Of a DNA stretch of 64,000 bases, positions 35,533 to 43,348 are shown piece by piece. This DNA comes from Mucilaginibacter hurinus. Lineage in GTDB: Bacteria; Bacteroidota; Bacteroidia; Sphingobacteriales; Sphingobacteriaceae. Position 1 is the stretch's first letter, and each line of letters starts with the position of its first letter. The stretch spans positions 1-64,000 of the forward strand of contig NZ_QGDC01000002.1 in the NCBI RefSeq assembly GCF_003324525.1, in the 5' to 3' direction. The notes beneath the pieces were generated by a model. The model was not told the origin of the DNA and did not search any database. It saw only the letters and a program-made list of their open reading frames with translations. Both the position numbers and the translations under genes were made by a program.

Positions 35533-35841
35533 GAGGCTTGTACATAAGGCTTGTATGATCAGCCTTGTATGCGTTATTGTTTCCTGCTGCCTGAAAATTA
35601 TTTATCTATACCATTGCATATATAAATAATATTTCATTATATTTACATTATAATTAACCAATTATAAACCTGATTAAGGCACATCTCCACGGTGTGTCTT
35701 AAATTTTACTTAGTAGCTAAAACGTTTTTTTCTTCGAATGTCCGGCAGCTCGTCGCTGTATGTATGCTTGCGTTATAGCTAAATTGTTTTGCTAAACAAA
35801 TTAAACTAACCAAATCTATATAACCACAAAAACCATTCATT
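35533..35841. other. 309-base AT-rich leader before the lectin-propeller cluster
   Basis: No gene is seen here. The stretch contains a hairpin at 35674-35702 (TTAAGGCACA/TGTGTCTTAA, one mismatch, 9-base loop) followed by ATTTTAC, which could be a weak terminator or a leader structure. Another small hairpin (AAGGCT/AGCCTT) lies near 35555. I found no exact TAnnTTTG promoter element. Confidence 0.5.
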
Positions 35842-37494
35842 ATGAAAAAACAATTAGTGATTTGTGCAACTGCTGTTTCGCTTTTTATAGTCCAGGGCTG
35901 TAAAAAGAACGAACCGTTAATCAAATCAGACAACAGTTCAACCAATTCCTCAAAAAAAGTAAATGGTCCGGTTTCTGATTATGCCGAATACAAAATTTCG
36001 TGTGTAATCGGGGGCAAATTCATTGAGGTAACGGGTAACCCGGCTGCTAACGAAAAATATACAGATCAGCGGGCGCTGGTACAATGGGCTGCCACCGGCG
36101 ACGATGAAAAAGATGGCTGGCAGCGCTGGTACACAGTATACGCCACAACGGTAAGCGGTGTTAAATACTACTGGCTGCGCAACTCATTTAGCGGTAAAGT
36201 AATGGAATCACCTAATAACTCATCGGGTTCCCAACTACGTCAGGCGCGCACACCTTTTCTCGGCTACCCGGATGGGCAGATGTGGCGTATAACCGAGATA
36301 GGCACCACCGGCCAATACAACATTGTTAATAAGGGCAATGGCTTGTATGTTGCCAACGCTGCCGGTTCAACCAGCAATGGCACCGCCATAATACAGGAAA
36401 CCAATAACGGTAACAACCGGCAAAAATGGGTGTTTACCCTGCGCACGGCCAGCACATATCGTGAAGATAATGTTAACCGATTTTTCGAGCGAAATGGCAC
36501 TTCGCAAGGTTCAGTGGCCTTTGATCAGGGTACAAGTTTGCCGCTTACCTGGAGCAGTAACAACGGCAAAGTGTTATGGATAACCCAGGATGCTTTTGAC
36601 GGCTCGGCATTGCAACCTAACAGCATGTTTAACTGTGGTCAATGGTTCCATTACGGTAACTCAATGTTTTTGCAAAACAACATTTATGACTTTAGCCCCA
36701 GCGGTGCGCCTAATATAACCCGTGGCGGCAATAAACGCATTATTGATATACAAGCAGGCGATACATTTGCGTGGCCCGGCCCTGCGGTTGAGATTGGCAG
36801 CCATGTTTGGGTTCAGGTGGGCGAGGGTAGCGGTCTAAGCCTAAGCCGTCAGTCGCTTTGGGATCTTACCCAAAGCACCAGTACTGCCTGGACAGGGGTA
36901 CGTACCCTGCCTGCAAATATGTGGAATCAGACTGATATCAACTATGCGATAGGAATGGTGAAAAGGCCGGATAATTACGTTTATTGTTTTGGCACTCAAG
37001 GTACCGGTTTCGGTTATACCTCTAATATACATGTAGCAAGGTTCCCAACAAGTAACCCGCAATCATGGACATTCTGGAATGGATCAAGTTGGACAAGTAC
37101 GCCAACTACCGGTACAACCGCACGTGTTACAGACGGGCTAGGCAGTAGCTATGTAGCGTATGTAAACGGTAAATATGTATTGATGACAATGGATCAGGGA
37201 TTTAATTGTGACGCTAACAGGAGTATTTATATATCAACATCAAGCAATCCTACCGGTCCGTTCACAGCGCGTACAAAAGTTTACACTATCCAGGAAAACC
37301 TTAACGGTAATTACGCGCGCTATTATACACCGGCTATTCATCCAGAGCACACTAACGGTCGTAACGAACTGCTGCTTACTTACTGTCTTAATTACGACGC
37401 TTGCGGGCAAGGCAGCTGTAGCGGAAGCTACCTCGATCCGTATTTTTATAGGGTAAAGGGTATACGCGTACCCTATTCAAAAATAGGATTATAA
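35842..37494 (+). CDS. Ricin-lectin plus beta-propeller lipoprotein, copy 1
   Basis: This 550-residue lipoprotein has its lipobox at Cys20 (LFIVQGCKKNEPL). Residues ~45-205 form a ricin-type beta-trefoil with repeats ending in QxW-like motifs (QRWYTVY, QMWRITEI, QKWVFTL). From about 206 a DUF5005/DUF4185-like propeller begins (YREDNVNRFFERNGTSQGSV) with VAFDQGTSLPLTWSSNNGKV and LWITQDAFDG, then DQGFNCD, AIHPEHTNGRNELLLTYCLN and YFYRVKGIRVPYSKIGL. It is probably tethered to the outer membrane, binds glycan through the lectin, and may act on it with the propeller. Catalysis is unproven. It is the first of five tandem paralogs and is closed by its own terminator. Confidence 0.82.
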   Translation: MKKQLVICATAVSLFIVQGCKKNEPLIKSDNSSTNSSKKVNGPVSDYAEYKISCVIGGKFIEVTGNPAANEKYTDQRALVQWAATGDDEKDGWQRWYTVYATTVSGVKYYWLRNSFSGKVMESPNNSSGSQLRQARTPFLGYPDGQMWRITEIGTTGQYNIVNKGNGLYVANAAGSTSNGTAIIQETNNGNNRQKWVFTLRTASTYREDNVNRFFERNGTSQGSVAFDQGTSLPLTWSSNNGKVLWITQDAFDGSALQPNSMFNCGQWFHYGNSMFLQNNIYDFSPSGAPNITRGGNKRIIDIQAGDTFAWPGPAVEIGSHVWVQVGEGSGLSLSRQSLWDLTQSTSTAWTGVRTLPANMWNQTDINYAIGMVKRPDNYVYCFGTQGTGFGYTSNIHVARFPTSNPQSWTFWNGSSWTSTPTTGTTARVTDGLGSSYVAYVNGKYVLMTMDQGFNCDANRSIYISTSSNPTGPFTARTKVYTIQENLNGNYARYYTPAIHPEHTNGRNELLLTYCLNYDACGQGSCSGSYLDPYFYRVKGIRVPYSKIGL

Positions 37495-37531
37495 CCGTAA
37501 ACGCAACTTTAATGGTTAGCTAAGTTGCCAA

Positions 37532-37563
37532 AAAAAGCAGGCCCGGTCAGCCTGCTTTTTAAA
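37532..37563 (+). terminator. Terminator after lectin-propeller copy 1
   Basis: The 10-bp stem AAAAAGCAGG/CCTGCTTTTT with a 9-base loop starts 38 bases past the stop codon. The right arm itself provides the T-run. Confidence 0.85.
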
Positions 37564-37863
37564 TTATATTAATTACCAACAAATTGTAACATATCGGCTA
37601 CACAATCGATTGGGATTTCTAACTCAATTCTATTTTGAGCTTATATAATCTGTTTTTAATGCATAACAGTAAATCTTGTTATTGTATAATACTAAAACGT
37701 TTTATAAGTTTACTGAATAAAAAAATATAAAACCTAAATCTGTCATATTAAAATTCCCGTAGTTTACCTAACCTATTTTGTGATAATTGTTACATGGAAC
37801 AGATAAGATGCGCTGCGGAATGTGTAAAGTAACTTACAATCAAAAAAACCATAATAAACAAAA
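37564..37863. other. 300-base AT-rich intergenic leader before copy 2
   Basis: No reading frame of note is seen here. The segment is very AT-rich, with a small hairpin at ACTCAATTCTATTTTGAG near 37621. The last 60 bases are purine/AT-rich leader up to the ATG at 37864. A promoter for copy 2 must lie here because copy 1 ends in a strong terminator. The nearest promoter-like string, CTATTTTG near 37773, lacks one base of the -7 consensus. Confidence 0.5.
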
Positions 37864-39495
37864 ATGAAAAAGAGTTTACTAATGCTTTCAGGGATAACTT
37901 TGCTTATCATTCAAAGCTGTAAAAAGTCTGAACCTGTATTACAGCAACGTACAACCGGAGGACCGGTAACCAGTATCGAAGCGTCATCCGGTTTGCGTCT
38001 TAATAAAGTTGGCGATTACAATACCTTCCAGGTTATCAGCGGTGAAAACGGAAAAAGCGCCCGTATTGCAAATAAATATGTAAAGGCGGGTGGCCATGCC
38101 GAGGTAGCAGATTATGCAGATATGGCACACAATAAGTGGCGTATTACTAATGTAGGTAATGGTTTTTTCAGGATCATGAATATGGGGAGTGGTATGATGC
38201 TTGAATCTTACAAAGTAAGCAACACCAATTATTTAGTACAAAACAGCCTTACTACAAGTGATGCACAGTTATGGGCACTTACTCCGGTTGGTCAAAAATC
38301 GTACAAGGCTGTAAACAAAGCCAGCGGCCAGGCTATCACCAGTGATGGCACAGGCAGAGTTAAACTGGAAGATTATACCGGTAAACCCTCGCAGTTATGG
38401 GGATACAATTATTTGCCGGCAACAGCTTATCGCGACGACATTGTCAACAACTTCTTTCATCGCAGGCTTCCTTCTCAAGGTTCGGTTGCATTTGATCAGG
38501 GAAGCAGTATTCCCCTTACATGGGGTGCTAATAAAGGCAAAGTGCTATGGGTTACACAGGATGCTTACGATGGTATTATGCTTAAAAGCGCAACAAATGC
38601 TAACTTAAAGTGTGGTTTTTTCCAGTATAACAATTCGATACTTATTCAACCTTCTATTAACGACTGGAATCCGGATAATACACCAAACATGACTATCGCC
38701 AACAGTCGTCATAATCGTCCACGCCAGATAGTCGATAATCAACCAGGTACCGATTGGAGTTGGCCGGGGGTAGGTTTTGAAGTTGGCAACAAAGTTTATT
38801 TACACAACGGCGAAGGTAAAGGTTTAGGTATGCTCAACCAATCGTTGATAGAATTAACGCAGAGTGCCGGCACGCAGTGGACTGTAAAACGTTTAACCCC
38901 TGAGGGTATGTCTGGCCAGGTAGAAACTAACTTTTCTATTGGATTTGTTAAACCAGGCGACGGTTTCGTTTACTCATATGGAACACGGGGTACATTTTTT
39001 AATGCTTCTGACCTCTTTGTAGCGCGATTCCCTGAGACCGATCCCATGAACTGGACGTATTGGAATGGTACCGAATGGTCAAAAACCCGTAGCGTAGCCA
39101 GGGCTGCCAGGATAGGACAGGGTCAGCAAAATCTTACGATCAGCTATCTGAATGGTAAGTACATTTTAATGCAGCTCGATTTAGGATTTTTCTGCGATCC
39201 GCAAAAGCATAACATTTATTTAGCGACAGCAACAAGTCCGACAGGACCTTTTACAGCGTTTAAGCAAGTATTTACCATTGAAGACAAGTATCGCGGCCAT
39301 TTAAACCGGTATTACACGCCAATGATACACCCCGAACATGATAACGGGAAAAATGAGTTGTTGCTTACCTATTCGCTTAATTTCGGTTCAGGATGTCCGG
39401 GTGTTGGCGACGATAACTGCGAAAACAATGAGCAGGAATCAACCAATTACCAGGTTAAAGGCGTAAGGGTGCCGTATTCTTTAATCGGTCTGTAA
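37864..39495 (+). CDS. Ricin-lectin plus beta-propeller lipoprotein, copy 2
   Basis: This 543-residue paralog has its lipobox at Cys19 (LLIIQSCKKSEPV). The beta-trefoil (about 45-195) has QxW-type ends NKWRITNVG, QLWALTPVG and QLWGYNYL. The propeller starts at YRDDIVNNFFHRRLPSQGSV and keeps VAFDQGSSIPLTWGANKGKV, LWVTQDAYDG, LDLGFFCDPQKHN, MIHPEHDNGKNELLLTYSLN and QVKGVRVPYSLIGL. It has an acidic/Asn-rich insert (GVGDDNCENNEQES) before the last strand, where the other copies have a shorter Cys loop. It groups with copy 3 by the shared lectin start LRLN.IGDY. A terminator lies 19 bases after the stop. Confidence 0.82.
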   Translation: MKKSLLMLSGITLLIIQSCKKSEPVLQQRTTGGPVTSIEASSGLRLNKVGDYNTFQVISGENGKSARIANKYVKAGGHAEVADYADMAHNKWRITNVGNGFFRIMNMGSGMMLESYKVSNTNYLVQNSLTTSDAQLWALTPVGQKSYKAVNKASGQAITSDGTGRVKLEDYTGKPSQLWGYNYLPATAYRDDIVNNFFHRRLPSQGSVAFDQGSSIPLTWGANKGKVLWVTQDAYDGIMLKSATNANLKCGFFQYNNSILIQPSINDWNPDNTPNMTIANSRHNRPRQIVDNQPGTDWSWPGVGFEVGNKVYLHNGEGKGLGMLNQSLIELTQSAGTQWTVKRLTPEGMSGQVETNFSIGFVKPGDGFVYSYGTRGTFFNASDLFVARFPETDPMNWTYWNGTEWSKTRSVARAARIGQGQQNLTISYLNGKYILMQLDLGFFCDPQKHNIYLATATSPTGPFTAFKQVFTIEDKYRGHLNRYYTPMIHPEHDNGKNELLLTYSLNFGSGCPGVGDDNCENNEQESTNYQVKGVRVPYSLIGL

Positions 39496-39510
39496 TTATC
39501 TACTAAAAAT

Positions 39511-39540
39511 CATAGCCCCCTTATCAAAGGGGGCTTTATC
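39511..39540 (+). terminator. Terminator after lectin-propeller copy 2
   Basis: The stem AGCCCCC/GGGGGCT with an 8-base loop, followed by TTTATC, lies between copies 2 and 3. It ends 12 bases before the start of copy 3, so copy 3 may be read by partial read-through. Confidence 0.7.
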
Positions 39541-39551
39541 ATTTAACGCAC

Positions 39552-41138
39552 ATGAGAAATGCCCTTTTTACAACTATTGCTTCTTTGTGTATTTTAGTTG
39601 CCGGCTGTACTAAAACAGAGCAGTCAAACCCTCTGAAAGATGACGGGCATCTTAGTGAAAACTCTTCAGGCTTACGATTGAATGCCATTGGCGATTATAA
39701 AAATTATCACCTTACCAGCTATGAAACCGGAAAAACAGGGCAGATAGCCGACTTTTCCCTAGACAATGGTGGCAGGGCCAGCGTAGGGGACTACAAAGAT
39801 GAGCCTCATCAAAAATGGCGTATCACCCGGGCAAGCAATGCCTATTATAAGATTATGAATATGGGCAGCGGCAAGTATCTGGAGGCGTATATTAATAAAG
39901 GCGTGCCAATCTTGGTGCAGGCGAGTAGCAGGGAGGTTGACGGGCAATTATGGCAGATAACAGTAACAGAAGGTAAACGGTATAAAGTTATCAGTAAATC
40001 AACGGGGCTGGCAATAACCAGCCAAGGTGTCGGTACGGTTAAACTTACCGCTTTCGCCGATAAAAAAACGCAGGAATGGGGTTATACGGAGTTGCCGCCT
40101 ACCAGCTACCGCGACGATGAGGTAACGCGATATTTTCAACGCACCACCGGCACGCAGGCCTGGGACGGGAACCACTCTGTGCATTTGACCTATGGCGCCA
40201 ATAAGGGCAAGGTTTTGTGGATCACCAACGATGAGTTTTACAATCAATTGAACGCTAGCGGTAAATTCCGGTGTTACGGTACGCATTTGTTTTTTAGTAA
40301 AAATAACGCGGCTATGCTGCAACCATCCGTTTCAAACTGGGACCCGGCTCAAACACATAATATATTTGTAACCACAAAGGGCAAACAGTATGGCGAAGAA
40401 GTGTTTCATGATTTTTTCGGTAAGGTGCTTTGGCCAACAGGTGTAATTGAATTAAATGATAAAATAATAGTGAGCCTTGTACAAGTAGATGGTTTAACTA
40501 TACTTGATAATAAGATTGGCATAATAGACCAGGATGATAATACATCTACAGTAATAACTGTGCCCGGCTATAGCGGCCAAACCGAAATCGAATATTCAGT
40601 TGGCTTTTTTAAAGATGGCGATTATGCTTATGTATACGGAAAAGATCGCAAGCCTAATTTATATGTAGCCAGGTTTGCCTTGAATAATCCCACAAAATGG
40701 ACTTTTTGGGATGGCAAGCAGTGGGCAGCCCGACCATCAGCTGCGAGTGCGGCCAGGGTATTAAACAATTTACCTAGCGGCGCTATCAGCGTAAGTAAAG
40801 TAAATGGAAAATACGTTGTGGTAGGCGCCGATTTTGGCTTTTTCTGCAACGGCGGGCGTAATTTTTACAGCTGGACAAGTGCGGCCCCAAATGCAGCTTT
40901 TGCCAATAAGCGGGTGATATTTAAACGTACAGACTACAAGCAGGGTATTTTACCTGTTTTTTACACGCCGGTAATTCATCCACAATTTAATAATGGTAAA
41001 AACGAGTTGCTTGTAACCTACTGTGTAAACTATTATGGCGGATGCATCGAAAATTGCCCAAGCAATTCGGGTGGTGTGGATCCTGACGGGTACAGGCCTA
41101 AGGCGTTCCGGGTGCCTTACTCATTAATAGGGCTTTAA
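39552..41138 (+). CDS. Ricin-lectin plus beta-propeller lipoprotein, copy 3
   Basis: This 528-residue paralog has its lipobox at Cys19 (LCILVAGCTKTEQ). The beta-trefoil runs from about residue 43 (RLNAIGDYKNYHLTSYETGK) to 190 with QKWRITRAS, QLWQITVTE and QEWGYTEL. The propeller opens at YRDDEVTRYFQRTTGTQAWD and contains VHLTYGANKGKVLWITNDEF, ADFGFFCNGGRN, VIHPQFNNGKNELLVTYCVN and AFRVPYSLIGL. At the position of the strictly shared Cys-Asp pair it reads FCN, so one acidic residue is replaced. It has the smallest gap to its upstream neighbour (56 bases), containing a hairpin, and no visible promoter of its own. Confidence 0.82.
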   Translation: MRNALFTTIASLCILVAGCTKTEQSNPLKDDGHLSENSSGLRLNAIGDYKNYHLTSYETGKTGQIADFSLDNGGRASVGDYKDEPHQKWRITRASNAYYKIMNMGSGKYLEAYINKGVPILVQASSREVDGQLWQITVTEGKRYKVISKSTGLAITSQGVGTVKLTAFADKKTQEWGYTELPPTSYRDDEVTRYFQRTTGTQAWDGNHSVHLTYGANKGKVLWITNDEFYNQLNASGKFRCYGTHLFFSKNNAAMLQPSVSNWDPAQTHNIFVTTKGKQYGEEVFHDFFGKVLWPTGVIELNDKIIVSLVQVDGLTILDNKIGIIDQDDNTSTVITVPGYSGQTEIEYSVGFFKDGDYAYVYGKDRKPNLYVARFALNNPTKWTFWDGKQWAARPSAASAARVLNNLPSGAISVSKVNGKYVVVGADFGFFCNGGRNFYSWTSAAPNAAFANKRVIFKRTDYKQGILPVFYTPVIHPQFNNGKNELLVTYCVNYYGGCIENCPSNSGGVDPDGYRPKAFRVPYSLIGL

Positions 41139-41593
41139 TATACCATCGTATATACTAGTGTCGTCAGCATAAGTGCCGTATTATGTTTTAATATTATTAC
41201 GGTATTCCGGGCAGAATTATACTTTTAAATATTTGCATTAGTCTAAAAACAATGATTTATCGATTTTAAATTTGAAAGTCTGCAATCGATTTCAATTGCA
41301 AAAATTCTCATCCCTTACTCAATTATTAATAAAGTAATTTATCGATTTAGCATTTTACTTTATCAATTTAGCAAATCTTAGGTAAGCTGTTGTTAATATT
41401 TGTTGTTCCCGATACATTTATCAAATCAATTATAACCAAATATCTACCTGTTAATAACTGTTTGATCCTCGGGTTAAGCTGATTTAGTTGTGGTGTTTTA
41501 GTGCGGAACCAACTGCAATGGTGCAGATACGGGTGATGTTTTTGTAAAACTTAGTAACCAATCACTATTATAACCTAACTAATTGTTTTTATT
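41139..41593. promoter_or_regulatory. 455-base regulatory-looking region before copy 4
   Basis: There is no gene here. It holds a repeated box: TTTATCGATTTTAA at 41256-41269, TTTATCGATTTAGC at 41338-41351 and TTTATCAATTTAGC at 41359-41372. The last two are spaced by exactly 21 bases, two helical turns, which suggests tandem protein-binding sites. Copies 4 and 5 probably start transcription from this region. No exact TAnnTTTG element was found. Confidence 0.5.
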
Positions 41594-43240
41594 ATGAAAA
41601 CTACATCAGTACTATGCCTGGCTGTCAGCGCGTTATTGGCTGTACAGAGCTGTAAAAAATCCGAACCACTAAAAACCGGGCCTTCAGTTACACCGAGTTT
41701 GCGCAGCACCGCGTTAACAGGCACCTACAACACGTACACTATCGCTAATGCCGGCAGCGCAAAGCATCTGGAAGTCGGCGGGTGGTTAAACCAGGGTTTA
41801 AAACAAAATAACTCAACCAAAATAGAACAATGGGGTGCATCGGCAACCACACCGGACAGATGGCAGAAATGGAACGTTGTATCCTTGGGTACCGGCTATT
41901 ACAAAATAGTTAACTTATTTAGCGGTAAAGTACTTGATGTGCCCGGGAGCTCAACCACACAGGGTTTGCAATTGCAGCAATACGATTGGAACGGCAGCAA
42001 CGCGCAACAATGGCAAATTACCCTGGTTAGCGGCTCAAACTACAAAATTATTAACAGGGGCAATGGCCTGGCAGTAACTAATGAGGGAGGCTCAACATCA
42101 AACGGAACAGCTATTACACAGCGTACCTTTGTTAACAACAACACCCAATATTGGCAGTTTAACTTATTTGCCCGTGATAGTTACCGGGATAATGAGTTAA
42201 CCAATTTTTTTAAACGCACCAGTGGCTCAGTAGCCTTTGACGGAGTATTTTCAGTACCAATGACTTATGGTGCCAATAACGGTAAAGTAATGTGGCCTAC
42301 TAATGATACCTGGTACAATGGGCTTAACGGGGCAGGGAATGCGCCATGCCTGGGGCCGGGGAACTTCCCGATAGCTTATCGCAGCAGCAATCTTGTACAG
42401 GCCGCACCGGTTGGCGGGGTGTGGAATTTTACACCCGGCAGCACCAGCAATATTTCGTCATCATCAAACGGTATACAGTTCTTCCCGATACAACCCGGAA
42501 CCGGTTGGACATGGCCAAGCGGCGGTGTTGAAATCGGCAGCCATGTATATATCTATGCCGACGAGGGCAATGGATTAAGCCCTACCAGCGCAGGCATATA
42601 TGATATTAACCTTGGTAGCCTGCCTACATATACGGTAACACGCTTAAGTACCCCGGCAATGAGCGGCCAAACAGCTATACGTTATATGCATGGTATGGTA
42701 AAACATACCGATGGTTACGTATATATATATGGCAACGGAAGCGGATTTGGTTCAGGCGATGTATATGTAGCAAGATTTCTGCAAAGCAGCCCGACTACCT
42801 GGACATTCTGGAACGGCTCATCATGGGCGGCATCACCATCTACTGCTGCAGGAGCTGCAATTTTAACCGGTTTGCCATGGGGCGGTATCTGGGTAGCGAA
42901 AGTGAATAATAAATTTGTTATCGCCAGCATGGATTTCGGTTTTGGTTGTGATATTGCACAACGCGATGTATATACCCGTTTCAGTAGTGATCCAAAATCT
43001 GGATGGTCTGCTCAAAAGAAAGTTTATTCGTTACCAGATTACAAGCAGGGCCACATGCCGGTGTACTACGCTCCGGCCATTCACCCTCAATTTAGTAGTA
43101 ACGATGAGATGGTATTTACCTATTGTATAAATTTTTATGACAATTGCCTAACGTCATGTTCAAATGCCGACGGAACGATGGATCCTAATGACTATCGTGC
43201 AAAAGCTGTTAGAATACCGTACGCATTAATTGGCATATAA
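41594..43240 (+). CDS. Ricin-lectin plus beta-propeller lipoprotein, copy 4
   Basis: This 548-residue paralog has its lipobox at Cys20 (ALLAVQSCKKSEP). The beta-trefoil (about 44-190) has QKWNVVSLG, QQWQITLVS and QYWQFNLFA. The propeller begins at YRDNELTNFFKRTSGSVAFD with VPMTYGANNGKVMWPTNDTW, MDFGFGCDIAQRD, AIHPQFSSNDEMVFTYCINF, the Cys pair in NCLTSC and YRAKAVRIPYALIGI at the end. It is very close to copy 5 in both protein and DNA (a 38-base identical run at 42614-42651). It follows the 455-base region with tandem boxes. A strong terminator follows at once. Confidence 0.82.
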   Translation: MKTTSVLCLAVSALLAVQSCKKSEPLKTGPSVTPSLRSTALTGTYNTYTIANAGSAKHLEVGGWLNQGLKQNNSTKIEQWGASATTPDRWQKWNVVSLGTGYYKIVNLFSGKVLDVPGSSTTQGLQLQQYDWNGSNAQQWQITLVSGSNYKIINRGNGLAVTNEGGSTSNGTAITQRTFVNNNTQYWQFNLFARDSYRDNELTNFFKRTSGSVAFDGVFSVPMTYGANNGKVMWPTNDTWYNGLNGAGNAPCLGPGNFPIAYRSSNLVQAAPVGGVWNFTPGSTSNISSSSNGIQFFPIQPGTGWTWPSGGVEIGSHVYIYADEGNGLSPTSAGIYDINLGSLPTYTVTRLSTPAMSGQTAIRYMHGMVKHTDGYVYIYGNGSGFGSGDVYVARFLQSSPTTWTFWNGSSWAASPSTAAGAAILTGLPWGGIWVAKVNNKFVIASMDFGFGCDIAQRDVYTRFSSDPKSGWSAQKKVYSLPDYKQGHMPVYYAPAIHPQFSSNDEMVFTYCINFYDNCLTSCSNADGTMDPNDYRAKAVRIPYALIGI

Positions 43241-43246
43241 ACACCC

Positions 43247-43283
43247 AAGCCCCTGTTGCGTTTAATAACAGGGGCTTTTTTTG
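43247..43283 (+). terminator. Terminator after lectin-propeller copy 4
   Basis: An 11-bp perfect stem (AAGCCCCTGTT/AACAGGGGCTT) with a 9-base loop and a run of seven T begins 7 bases past the stop. Confidence 0.9.
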
Positions 43284-43348
43284 TACTAACCGCTTTTCAT
43301 TATCAAGTAACTAACCACCAAAAAATAATCTAAATTAACTACCAAACC

